A DNA stretch of 64,000 nt, from positions 62,001-126,000 of the forward strand of contig NZ_JXQQ01000033.1 of the NCBI RefSeq assembly GCF_000834655.1. The letters are read 5' to 3'. A program made the position numbers and the translations under genes. Under the pieces are notes generated by a model. It had not been told where the DNA came from. It made no database searches and saw only the letters and a program-made list of their open reading frames with translations. Below are positions 20,219-28,050 of the stretch, piece after piece (within the stretch, counting starts at the first letter, position 1; the number at the start of each line of letters is the position of its first letter). Origin of the DNA: Variovorax paradoxus (GTDB lineage: Bacteria; Pseudomonadota; Gammaproteobacteria; Burkholderiales; Burkholderiaceae_C).

Positions 20219-21535
20219 ATGAACAAGCCGTTGCCAGCTCCTATCCCAACTCCTTCTTCATCACTTTTTGCACGCCGCACGCTCATTGCGGCCCTTGCTG
20301 CCACCCCCATGCTTCCAGCACTCGCCCAGTTCCGGGTCGAAGTGTCGGGTGTCGGGCTGACGCAATTGCCGATCGCGCTCGTTGCTTTTCGGGGCCAGGA
20401 CGCCGCGCCTCAAAAGATCTCGGACATCGTCCAGGCCGACCTCGAGAGAAGCGGCCAGTTTCGCGGCGTCGATGCCTCGGGCCAGGCTCTGGACGACACG
20501 TCTCGTCCCGACTGGTCGCTGTGGCGCCAGCGCACCGCCGACTCGCTGGTCGGTGGCAGCATCACCCGCCTGGCCGACGGCCGCTTCGATGTGAAGTTCC
20601 GACTGTGGGACGTGGTCAAGGGCCAGGAGCTGGGCTTCCAGAATTACACGGTGCCGCAGGGTGACCTTCGCCTGGTGGCGCACCGCATCGCGGACTTCAT
20701 CTACGAAAAGCTGACCGGTGAAAAGGGCATCTTCTCGACCCGCATCGCCTATGTCACCAAGGGCGGCAGCCGCTATGCGCTGTGGGTCGCCGATGCCGAC
20801 GGCGAGAACGCGCAGGCCGCGCTCGCCAGCTCCGAGCCCATCATCTCGCCTCGCTGGTCGGCCGATGGGCAGCAACTGGCCTATGTGTCGTTCGAGTCGC
20901 GCAAGCCCGTCGTCTACGTGCACAGCGTGTCCAGCGGACAGCGCCGCCAGGTGGCCAATTTCAAGGGCTCCAACAGCGCGCCGGCCTGGGCCCCCGATGG
21001 CGGTTCGCTCGCCGTCACGCTCAGCCGCGACGGCGGCTCGCAACTCTTCACGATCCCGGCGAGCGGAGGCGAACCGCGCCGGCTGACGCAGAGCGCGAGC
21101 ATCGACACCGAGCCCGTGTATTCGGCCGATGGCGGCACCATCTACTTCGTGAGCGACCGCGGCGGCGCGCCCCAGATCTACAAGATGAGCTCCGGCGGCG
21201 GTAGCCCGTCGCGAGTGACCTTCAGCGGCACCTACAACATCTCGCCCGCCATCAGCGGCGACGGCCGGTGGCTGGCGTACATCTCCCGTGTGGGCGGTGC
21301 TTTCAAGCTCCAGGTGATGGAGCTGTCGAGCGGCAATGTCGCGTCGATCACCGACACCACCGCCGACGAGAGCCCGAGCTTTGCGCCGAACAGCAAGCTG
21401 ATCGTCTATGCAACGCACCTGCAAGGCCGCGAAGCGCTCATGACGACCACGCTCGACGGAAAGATCAAGGCGCGGCTAGCCGGACAGGCTGGCGACATCC
21501 GAGAGCCGGACTGGGGACCGTTCCGCAAGCAATGA
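20219..21535 (+). CDS. tolB: Tol-Pal system protein TolB
   Basis: Periplasmic beta-propeller that links TolA and Pal in outer membrane constriction. From ATG 20219 the 438-residue protein has a Tat/Sec-like signal ending near ALA-Q, the N-terminal strand FRVEVSGVG equivalent to the TolA-binding box of E. coli TolB, an alpha/beta domain (KISDIVQADLERSGQF) and six propeller blades with WSADGQQLAYVS and WAPDGGSLAVT repeats. An in-frame GTG at 20165 would only add non-signal residues. tolQRA are not adjacent. The next gene is a second TolB. Confidence 0.95.
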   Translation: MNKPLPAPIPTPSSSLFARRTLIAALAATPMLPALAQFRVEVSGVGLTQLPIALVAFRGQDAAPQKISDIVQADLERSGQFRGVDASGQALDDTSRPDWSLWRQRTADSLVGGSITRLADGRFDVKFRLWDVVKGQELGFQNYTVPQGDLRLVAHRIADFIYEKLTGEKGIFSTRIAYVTKGGSRYALWVADADGENAQAALASSEPIISPRWSADGQQLAYVSFESRKPVVYVHSVSSGQRRQVANFKGSNSAPAWAPDGGSLAVTLSRDGGSQLFTIPASGGEPRRLTQSASIDTEPVYSADGGTIYFVSDRGGAPQIYKMSSGGGSPSRVTFSGTYNISPAISGDGRWLAYISRVGGAFKLQVMELSSGNVASITDTTADESPSFAPNSKLIVYATHLQGREALMTTTLDGKIKARLAGQAGDIREPDWGPFRKQ

Positions 21536-21569
21536 CCCGGACCAGATGCATCCTCAGAGGTTCGAAACG

Positions 21570-22895
21570 TTGAAACGCACGATTTATTCGCTGGTCATCG
21601 TGGCCTTGATCGCCGGTTGCGCGGCGAACACGAAGCCCGATGAACCGGCGGTGCCCGATCGCAGCGGCAGTGCGCGCCCGCAAGACAGCGCCGGCCCCTC
21701 GAAGCCGGCCGCCATCGGCGGGGGCTTGCCGGTCGCGTTCGTCCCCTTCAAGGGGCAGGACGCCTCGTCGCAGAAAATCTCCGACATCGTCCAGGCCGAC
21801 CTGGAACGCAGCGGCCAATTCCGCGGCGTCGATGCGTCGGGCCAGGCGCTGGACGAGGCCTCGCGTCCCGACCTGTCGCTCTGGCGCCAGCGCACAGCCG
21901 GCTCGCTGGTCGTTGGCAGCGTCACTCGGCTGGCCGACGGCCGCTTCGATGTGAAGTTCCGGCTCTGGGACGTGGTGAAGGGCCAGGACCTGGGCGGACA
22001 GAGCTACACCGTGCCGCAGGGCGACCTGCGCCTCGCGTCGCACCGCATCGCCGATTTCGTCTACGAAAAGCTGACCGGCGAGAAGGGCATCTTCTCGACC
22101 CGCATCGCCTACGTCACCAAGGGCGCCAACCGCAACACGCTCTGGGTGGCCGATGCCGACGGCGAGAACGCGCAGGCCGCGCTCGCCAGTCCGGAGCCGA
22201 TCATCTCGCCCACCTGGTCGTCCAGCGGCCAGCAACTGGCCTACGTGTCCTTCGAGTCGCGCAAGCCCGTCGTCTACGTGCACAACGTGACCAGCGGCCA
22301 GCGCCGGCTGCTGGCGAACTTCAGGGGCTCCAACAGCGCACCCGCCTGGGCGCCGGACGGCAATACGCTGGCCGTCACGCTCAGCCGCGACGGCGGCTCG
22401 CAGCTCTATACGGTGCCGGCGAACGGTGGCGAACCGCGTCGGCTGACGCAGAGCGCGAGCATCGACACCGAGCCCGCGTACTCGGCCGATGGCCGCACCA
22501 TCTATTTCGTGAGCGACCGCGGCGGCTCGCCCCAGATCTACAAGATGAATGCGAGCGGCGGCAACCCGACCCGGGTTACGACGAGCGGCACCTACAACAT
22601 TTCTCCGTCCGTCAGCGGCGATGGCCGGTGGTTGGCCTACATCGCGCGCGTGGACACTGCCTTCAAACTCCAGGTGATGGAGTTGGCGACCGGCAAAGTT
22701 GCGTCCATCACCGACACCACTGCCGACGAGAGCCCAAGTTTTGCCCCAAATAGCAAGCTGATCGTCTACGCAACGCGTCTTCAAGACCGCGAAGCGCTCA
22801 TGACGACCACGCTCGACGGAAAAATAAAGGCACGACTGGCGGGACAGGCGGGAGACATCAGGGAACCGGACTGGGGTCCGTTTCAAAAGCAATGA
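21570..22895 (+). CDS. Second TolB with a Pal-type lipoprotein leader
   Basis: Tandem TolB copy, 441 residues from TTG 21570. From LPVAFVPF onward it matches TolB with about 56 differences in 389 aligned residues (about 86 percent identity by eye). Before that, its first 35-50 residues match Pal instead: KRTIYSLVIVALIAGC with a lipobox, then a linker with TKPDEPAVPDRSGSA resembling TKLNDTPVTDGRGSA of Pal. The TolA-binding strand of TolB is absent. Residue +2 after the Cys is Ala, so outer membrane sorting is expected. The codon equal to the pal ATG is ACG here; AGAGG lies nine bases before the TTG. ATG 21546 is an in-frame alternative. Probably functional, not a pseudogene, as the frame is open throughout. 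Confidence 0.9.
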   Translation: MKRTIYSLVIVALIAGCAANTKPDEPAVPDRSGSARPQDSAGPSKPAAIGGGLPVAFVPFKGQDASSQKISDIVQADLERSGQFRGVDASGQALDEASRPDLSLWRQRTAGSLVVGSVTRLADGRFDVKFRLWDVVKGQDLGGQSYTVPQGDLRLASHRIADFVYEKLTGEKGIFSTRIAYVTKGANRNTLWVADADGENAQAALASPEPIISPTWSSSGQQLAYVSFESRKPVVYVHNVTSGQRRLLANFRGSNSAPAWAPDGNTLAVTLSRDGGSQLYTVPANGGEPRRLTQSASIDTEPAYSADGRTIYFVSDRGGSPQIYKMNASGGNPTRVTTSGTYNISPSVSGDGRWLAYIARVDTAFKLQVMELATGKVASITDTTADESPSFAPNSKLIVYATRLQDREALMTTTLDGKIKARLAGQAGDIREPDWGPFQKQ

Positions 22896-22919
22896 TTAGG
22901 TTTATTTGAGGAGTTTGAA

Positions 22920-23441
22920 ATGTTGAAACGCACAATTTATTCGCTGGCCATCGTGGCCCTCATCGCCGGTTGCTCGTCGGGCACCAAGCTCAACGACACG
23001 CCGGTGACCGACGGCCGCGGCTCGGCAGGCCAGCAGGGCGGCAGCGCAAGCGCCGTGACGCCGGTCAACGCCGACCCGAACGCAGGCACGGCGCAAGGCC
23101 CGGTGGGCGTTGCGCGCATCGTGTACTTCGACTACGACAGCTACACGGTCAAGCCCGAGTTCCAGTCGATCATCGACGGCCACGCGCGCTTCCTGAAGAG
23201 CGCTCCCCAGCGCCGCATCTCGATCGAAGGTCATACCGACGAGCGCGGTGGCCGTGAGTACAACCTGGCCCTCGGCCAGAAGCGCTCCGAAGCCGTCCGT
23301 CGTGCACTGACCCTCCTGGGCGTGAGCGACAGCCAGATCGAAGCCGTGAGCTTCGGCAAGGAAAAGCCGGCGGTCCAGGGCTCCGGCGAAGAGGCGTGGG
23401 CGCAGAACCGTCGCGCTGAAATCCGCTACACCACCCGGTGA
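22920..23441 (+). CDS. pal: Peptidoglycan-associated lipoprotein Pal
   Basis: Outer membrane lipoprotein that binds peptidoglycan and TolB. 173 residues: lipoprotein signal LAIVALIAGC, a low-complexity linker to about 65, then an OmpA-like domain with YFDYDSYTVKPEF and the peptidoglycan-binding motif ISIEGHTDERGGREYNLALG and RRAEIRY at the end. GAGGAG lies ten bases before the ATG. Its leader and linker are the evident source of the N-terminus of the preceding TolB-like gene. cpoB begins inside its stop. Confidence 0.97.
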   Translation: MLKRTIYSLAIVALIAGCSSGTKLNDTPVTDGRGSAGQQGGSASAVTPVNADPNAGTAQGPVGVARIVYFDYDSYTVKPEFQSIIDGHARFLKSAPQRRISIEGHTDERGGREYNLALGQKRSEAVRRALTLLGVSDSQIEAVSFGKEKPAVQGSGEEAWAQNRRAEIRYTTR

Positions 23442-24190
23442 TGCCACGCGTCCTGTTGCGGGGCGCGGCGCTGGCTGCCGCCCTGCTGTGCGTCTCGATG
23501 GGATCGCAGGCCGCGTTGTTCGAGGATGACGAGGCCCGCAAGGCCATTCTCGATCTGCGCCAGCGCGTCGAGGCGATGCGCCAGCAAACCGATCAGCGCC
23601 TGACCGACGAGAACGGCCAGTTGCGCCGCAGCCTGCTCGACCTGCAGAACCAGATCGAGCAGATGCGGGGCGACCTGGCGCGCATGACCGGCCAGAACGA
23701 ACAGCTCACGCGCACGCTGAGCGAAATGCAGTCGCGCCAGAGCACCCTCGACGACAAGCTCAAGCAGAGCGAGCCGTCCAAGGTGACTGTCGACGGCCGC
23801 GAGTTCAACGCCGATCCCAAGGAAAAGGCCGACTTCGAAGCTGCCCTCGGCATCTTCCGTGCCGGCCAGTTCGCGCAGTCGCAAACCGCCTTCGCCGAAT
23901 TCGTCAAGCGCTACCCGCAAAGCGGCTACAACGCCTCGGCGCTGTTCTGGCTTGGCAATGCGCAGTACGCCACGCGCAATTACAACGAGGCCATCGCGAA
24001 CTTCCGCTCGATGCTCTCGCTCGCACCCGACCACGCCAAGGCGCCCGAGGCCGTGCTGTCGATCGCGAACTGCCAGATCGAGCTGAAGGACACGCGTTCG
24101 GCACGCCGCACGCTGGAAGACCTGGCCAAGGCCTATCCGCAGTCCGAAGCCGCACAGGCGGGCCGAGAGCGTCTCTCGCGCCTGCGCTGA
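23441..24190 (+). CDS. cpoB: Cell division coordinator CpoB (YbgF)
   Basis: Periplasmic protein that ties Tol-Pal function to peptidoglycan synthesis at the septum. 249 residues: a signal peptide ending near SQA, a coiled-coil trimerisation helix (about 30-115, heptads rich in L, Q and R), then TPR-like repeats (FEAALGIFRAGQFAQSQTAF, ASALFWLGNAQYATRNYNEA). The ATG overlaps the pal stop (TGATG); a GTG one codon upstream is possible. Standard partner of pal. Confidence 0.94.
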   Translation: MPRVLLRGAALAAALLCVSMGSQAALFEDDEARKAILDLRQRVEAMRQQTDQRLTDENGQLRRSLLDLQNQIEQMRGDLARMTGQNEQLTRTLSEMQSRQSTLDDKLKQSEPSKVTVDGREFNADPKEKADFEAALGIFRAGQFAQSQTAFAEFVKRYPQSGYNASALFWLGNAQYATRNYNEAIANFRSMLSLAPDHAKAPEAVLSIANCQIELKDTRSARRTLEDLAKAYPQSEAAQAGRERLSRLR

Positions 24191-24209
24191 TGGCGGCGGA
24201 GTACGCCGC

Positions 24210-25052
24210 TTGAACGCTACCTTCCCAGCAGCGTCAACCACCCCAGTCGCCGCGGATGTCGTCACCGACACCGCGGCGCCTGACTTTGCGCGCCGCTTCG
24301 GCGGCCTGGAGCGCCTCTATGGCGTGGCCGGTGCCGCGCGCATCCGCAACGCGCACGTGCTGGTCGCCGGCATCGGCGGCGTGGGCTCGTGGGCGGTCGA
24401 GGCCCTGGCGCGCAGCGGGGTGGGGCGGCTGACGCTGGTCGACCTGGACCACGTGTCGGAATCGAACATCAACCGCCAGATCCACGCGCTCGATGCGACG
24501 GTGGGGCAGGCCAAGGTCGAAGCCATGCGCGACCGCATCGCGCAGATCAACCCCGACTGCAAGGTGCTCGCGCTCGACGAGTTCGTGGAGCCCGGCAACT
24601 GGGGTGCATTGCTCGACGCCGCGCAAGCCGCGAACGGCCCGGCCACCGTCGTCATCGACGCCTGCGACCAGGTGAAGGCCAAGCTGACCATGGCCGCGTG
24701 GGCACGCGCGTCGCGCGCTGCATTCATTACCGTAGGCGCGGCCGGCGGCAAGCGGCAGGCGCACAAGGTCGACATCGACGATCTTTCGCTCGTCACGCAC
24801 GACCCGCTGCTCGCCCAGCTTCGCCAGCGCCTGCGCAAGGACCACGGTGCGCCGCGCGAGGGCCGCAAGATCGGGGTGACCTGCGTCTTCAGCCGCGAAA
24901 GCGTTGCGCCACCCGATGCATCCTGCGCAATCGAAGGCGACGGATCGCTCAACTGCCATGGCTACGGTTCGGTGGTCAGCGTCACGGCCACTTTCGGACA
25001 ATGTGCAGCAGGTTGGGTTCTCGACAAAATCGCGAGCAACGCCACGCTATAA
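24210..25052 (+). CDS. tcdA: tRNA threonylcarbamoyladenosine dehydratase TcdA
   Basis: E1-like enzyme that cyclises t6A37 of tRNA with ATP. 280 residues: nucleotide-binding VLVAGIGGVGSWAVEALARS near 50, LVDLDHVSESNINRQIHAL near 77, and a C-terminal CVFSRESV and ATFGQCAAGWVLDKI. The TTG start at 24210 has GGAG nine bases upstream. The gene follows cpoB closely. Its stop codon overlaps the -10 box of the downstream tRNA-Lys promoter. Confidence 0.93.
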   Translation: MNATFPAASTTPVAADVVTDTAAPDFARRFGGLERLYGVAGAARIRNAHVLVAGIGGVGSWAVEALARSGVGRLTLVDLDHVSESNINRQIHALDATVGQAKVEAMRDRIAQINPDCKVLALDEFVEPGNWGALLDAAQAANGPATVVIDACDQVKAKLTMAAWARASRAAFITVGAAGGKRQAHKVDIDDLSLVTHDPLLAQLRQRLRKDHGAPREGRKIGVTCVFSRESVAPPDASCAIEGDGSLNCHGYGSVVSVTATFGQCAAGWVLDKIASNATL

Positions 25053-25053
25053 T
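25048..25053 (+). promoter_or_regulatory. -10 box for tRNA-Lys
   Basis: A consensus TATAAT overlaps the tcdA stop codon, about 50 bases before the tRNA. A TTGACA-like TCGACA at 25021-25026 is the only -35 candidate, with a long 21-base spacer. Confidence 0.55.
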
Positions 25054-25101
25054 CTTTGGCTTTGCCGGATTCAACGTCGGCAAGAAGCGAAAAATGGTTC
25101 C

Positions 25102-25177
25102 GGGACGTTAGCTCAGTTGGTAGAGCAGCGGACTTTTAATCCGTTGGTCACTGGTTCGAATCCAGTACGTCCTACCA
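25102..25177 (+). tRNA. tRNA-Lys(TTT)
   Basis: 76 bases fold into a cloverleaf: acceptor GGGACGT pairs with ACGTCCT, D arm GCTC...GAGC, anticodon stem GCGGA/TCCGT around loop CTTTTAA (anticodon TTT), T arm ACTGG TTCGAAT CCAGT. CCA is encoded at 25175-25177. Every helix is intact. Confidence 0.98.
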
Positions 25178-25203
25178 GCAGCCCAGCTGCATGGTCATTG
25201 AAG

Positions 25204-25237
25204 AGCCTGCTATCTGATCGGTAGCAGGCTTTTTTTT
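25204..25237 (+). terminator. Rho-independent terminator after tRNA-Lys
   Basis: A perfect nine-base stem (AGCCTGCTA at 25204-25212, TAGCAGGCT at 25222-25230) closes a nine-base loop and runs into eight T residues. It ends the tRNA transcript 26 bases after the CCA end. Confidence 0.92.
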
Positions 25238-25353
25238 GTGCTTTGCGCGGCGCGGGCGCAGGCCCGTTCCGCTTCGAGGTCGGGACTTCGACAGACGCAG
25301 TCGATGTGGATGGCCGAGTGCGATGACTTCGTGTGCGCTGAGATGCCTGGCGC

Positions 25354-25449
25354 TTACTTGCGCCGGTTCAGCAAGTAGCGGATCAAACCCAGCACGCACA
25401 GGCCCGCCAGCCATCCCCAGACAGTCGGATTGATCGACTCAAGATTCAA
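25354..25449 (-). CDS. Small single-helix membrane protein (31 aa)
   Basis: A short frame read from TTG at 25449 encodes 31 residues: a polar start (NLESINPT), one hydrophobic segment VWGWLAGLCVLGLIRYLL and a basic end NRRK. GGAG stands six bases before the TTG. The amphipathic-to-basic layout is that of a small inner-membrane protein with cytoplasmic C-terminus. No family is recognised. It lies alone between the tRNA terminator and a non-coding stretch. Confidence 0.4.
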   Translation of the reverse strand: MNLESINPTVWGWLAGLCVLGLIRYLLNRRK

Positions 25450-25717
25450 TTGGTGCTCCGTCGTGCGCGTCAAAAGTGTTGAATTTCCCGGGGAAAGCCG
25501 ACCCGGTTCATACGCCTTGCGAACTTCGAATCAAGGACGCCTGAACGAGTGGGGAGCGGCTCCGAGCAAGCCGCACCCAAGGCATGAGCTTGGCACAGTG
25601 CGCTTTGGAATACCGTCAAAGGCCTACAGCATGTAATCCTTCGAGCACGAGCTTTCTCGGACCATTCAGCCCGACCGGCGATGTACGGGAGTCACGCGGG
25701 TGCGGGCAGCAATCGAA
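25450..25717. other. Gap without a supported gene
   Basis: Between the small membrane protein and the DUF4148-like gene no frame shows convincing coding character or a ribosome binding site. No direct repeat of the tRNA-Lys 3' end and no integrase remnant was seen, so there is no proof of an island boundary, although accessory genes begin here. Confidence 0.4.
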
Positions 25718-26104
25718 TCAGCCGCCGGAGGCGCGGTTCCGGTTCGCGTCGGGAGTCTTGCGTGCCTGCGGTTCCAGAGACTTGTGGGTAGCGGGCCCGC
25801 TGGTCAAGCCAAGCACGCCAGCGCCGGCATTGTCTCCATACGGATTGCCTGCGCGGGCGATAGACAGCGCTGCGTTGCGAACTTCTGCCCGTGCCAATCT
25901 TTCGTTCGGCACATCGATCTTGCTGACAAAGGAAGCTTCGCCCGCGATCGGGTTGCGCGCGGCTTCACGCGCCTCGGCTGCCAGGTCGGCGCGGGGACGT
26001 TCGGACCGGATGGTGGCCACGCCATCGTAGTTTTCGGCCTGTGCGCTCGTCGCGATTCCGACTGCGGTGAAGGCGAGGGCGCTGAAGAATTGCTTGGTGT
26101 TCAT
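25718..26104 (-). CDS. DUF4148-like small secreted protein
   Basis: 128-residue protein of unknown function. The start MNTKQFFSALAFTAVGIA plus SAQA forms a clear signal peptide; the rest is polar with REAARNPIAGEASF and an Arg/Asn-rich end, similar to the short DUF4148 exported proteins common in Burkholderia and Variovorax. AGGA stands about ten bases before the ATG. A longer frame to 26170 is unlikely since it hides the signal. Probably periplasmic or secreted; role unknown. Confidence 0.75.
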   Translation of the reverse strand: MNTKQFFSALAFTAVGIATSAQAENYDGVATIRSERPRADLAAEAREAARNPIAGEASFVSKIDVPNERLARAEVRNAALSIARAGNPYGDNAGAGVLGLTSGPATHKSLEPQARKTPDANRNRASGG

Positions 26105-26248
26105 GTGAGTGTTTCCTAGGTTGAAATTGAAGTGAAGGGGGAACGGCAGGAGGCTGCTGGACGCTGCCATGCCGTGTGAGCCGGGTGGGACCGTGTTCCG
26201 AATGCCCAGACTCTTCGCAGGCTGCGATTCGTGGGTGGGATGAGGACG

Positions 26249-27838
26249 CTAGATGCCGTGGCTGGCACGGATCTCCTCGACCGCGCGCTCACCGATCACG
26301 ACGCACGGCGCCATCGTGTTGCCGCTGGTCACGTGCGGCATGATCGATGCGTCGGCAATGCGCAGACCTTGAAGTCCGTACACCCGGAGCTGACCGTCGA
26401 CCACGGACATCGGGTCTCGCCCCATCTTGGCGGTGCAGGACTGGTGCCAGTAGGTGACTGCAGCGTTGCGTGCGTAATTTTCGAGAGAGATCCTGTCCAT
26501 CTTCCCGGGCAGTCTTTCGCCCTTGACCAGGCCCTTGAAGGGAGCTTGTGCACCGAGTTCCTGGACGAAGCGGATGTTCTCCAACGCGCCGCGCAGATCC
26601 GCAGGGTGAGAGAGTGTGTTGGCCTGGATGATCGGTGCGTCGGTGACCTTCGCGCCCGAAAGCGTGATCTGACCGCGGCTCTGCGGATGCGCAAGGCCCG
26701 CGAACATCGTCCAGCCATGCGCAGGCACGCCGAGCGTCGCGTTTTCTGCGCTGGGCACCGGAAACTCGACCTGGCAGTGAAACATATCGGGAAGGCGCAA
26801 GGCGCTCTGGCTGCTCCAATAAAGCGTTGCCTCGGAACCTCCGTAGCCCACGGGCTGCGGCGATTCGTACTCGAAGATCACGGCAAACGACACGTGGTCC
26901 TGATGGTTGGCTCCAACGCCCGGCAGATGCTGGATTACCTTGATGCCATGGCGACCCAGTTCTTCTTCGGGGCCCACGCCTGACTGCATGAGAACCTTCG
27001 GTGTGTTCACGGCACCCAGCGAAAGAACGACCTCGCTGCGCGCACCGAAGCGAACCGACTGGCCATTCCTGACGGCTTCCACACCGATGACGCGCTTGCC
27101 TTGAAAGACCAGCCGGCTGACGAGCGTGTTCGTCAGAACGGTGAGATTGGGTTGGCCACGGCGCGGGTGCACGTAGGCACGGTAGATGGAGTTGCGTCGA
27201 CCTTCCTTGACGATCAGGTCATTCAGAGCGGCTCCGCCGCGACCTTCCATCATTTCGCCGTTCGGGTTGTCGAAGGTCGGCACGCCAAGCAAGCCGGCGG
27301 CCGAGATCATTGCATTCGCAATCGGTTGAGCATCGCGAGCTGGGGCGATATGGACCGGGCCACCCACACCGCGACGCGTTGCATCGGGCGTGCCGACATA
27401 GTCTTCCACGCGTCGATAAATGCCGAGCACCGATTCGTAGTTCCAGGCCGGGTTGCCGCTCTCTTCTGCGAAGTCTTCCCAATCGTTCTTGTGCCCTCGC
27501 GCCCACAGCATGACGTTGACACTCGAACCGCCGCCCAATGCCCGGCCCATGTTCAGCGGGATCTGCCTGTTGTTGACGTGAGGATTCGGGGCGCCGGCAA
27601 AGTTCCAGTCGCGCTCGCTGCCCAGGTTCAAGGGCCAGTTTCCTGGCTCCAGGATGTGCGGATGCTCGTCATCGGTGCCCGCCTCGATGAGCAAGACCCG
27701 CACTTCCGGGTTTTCGGCCAACCGGCCTGCAACCACGGAGCCGGCTGTGCCGGCGCCACAGACGATGAAGTCGAAGTCGGTGGCGCAAGCGTCACCGGAG
27801 GAGGCTGCTGAAGAGGTGTCTGGTATTTCCTGGTTCAC
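26249..27838 (-). CDS. GMC family FAD-dependent oxidoreductase
   Basis: Glucose-methanol-choline family flavoprotein, about 529 residues, oxidising an alcohol of unknown identity. The FAD-binding DFIVCGAGTAGSVVAGRL lies near residue 25, ALGGGSSVNVMLWARG (GMC signature 1) near 90, GAVNTPKVLMQSGVGP (signature 2) mid-protein, and the catalytic pair in YWHQSCTAKMG and MPHVTSGNTM near the end. GTG 27838 was chosen because the frame upstream to TTG 27934 has AT-rich, non-coding codon use. No cytochrome or acceptor subunit is adjacent. It is divergent from the HTH/GAF gene, which may regulate it. Confidence 0.9.
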   Translation of the reverse strand: MNQEIPDTSSAASSGDACATDFDFIVCGAGTAGSVVAGRLAENPEVRVLLIEAGTDDEHPHILEPGNWPLNLGSERDWNFAGAPNPHVNNRQIPLNMGRALGGGSSVNVMLWARGHKNDWEDFAEESGNPAWNYESVLGIYRRVEDYVGTPDATRRGVGGPVHIAPARDAQPIANAMISAAGLLGVPTFDNPNGEMMEGRGGAALNDLIVKEGRRNSIYRAYVHPRRGQPNLTVLTNTLVSRLVFQGKRVIGVEAVRNGQSVRFGARSEVVLSLGAVNTPKVLMQSGVGPEEELGRHGIKVIQHLPGVGANHQDHVSFAVIFEYESPQPVGYGGSEATLYWSSQSALRLPDMFHCQVEFPVPSAENATLGVPAHGWTMFAGLAHPQSRGQITLSGAKVTDAPIIQANTLSHPADLRGALENIRFVQELGAQAPFKGLVKGERLPGKMDRISLENYARNAAVTYWHQSCTAKMGRDPMSVVDGQLRVYGLQGLRIADASIMPHVTSGNTMAPCVVIGERAVEEIRASHGI

Positions 27839-28050
27839 GTTGGTTGTTTTAAAAGAAGAGGTGGATCGAATGGCCGCCGCATCGTTACTCGCAGAAGCCG
27901 ACGCAAGTATCTTCGTATTTGCCGAATCTATCAAATTTGTATGAATTCACGGACGCTTTTGGTCGGGCATTCGCAGCGGCTTTCGCCTGGCTTTAAGCTA
28001 GCCCCCTCGGCGTACGCCGCTTTGCGGGGCCGCCCCGAGATCTCAGCCCG

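Noticed and set aside
21546-22895. Second TolB as a pseudogene
   Set aside because: The frame is open throughout, propeller repeats are intact, substitutions are mostly conservative, and a plausible start with Shine-Dalgarno site exists.
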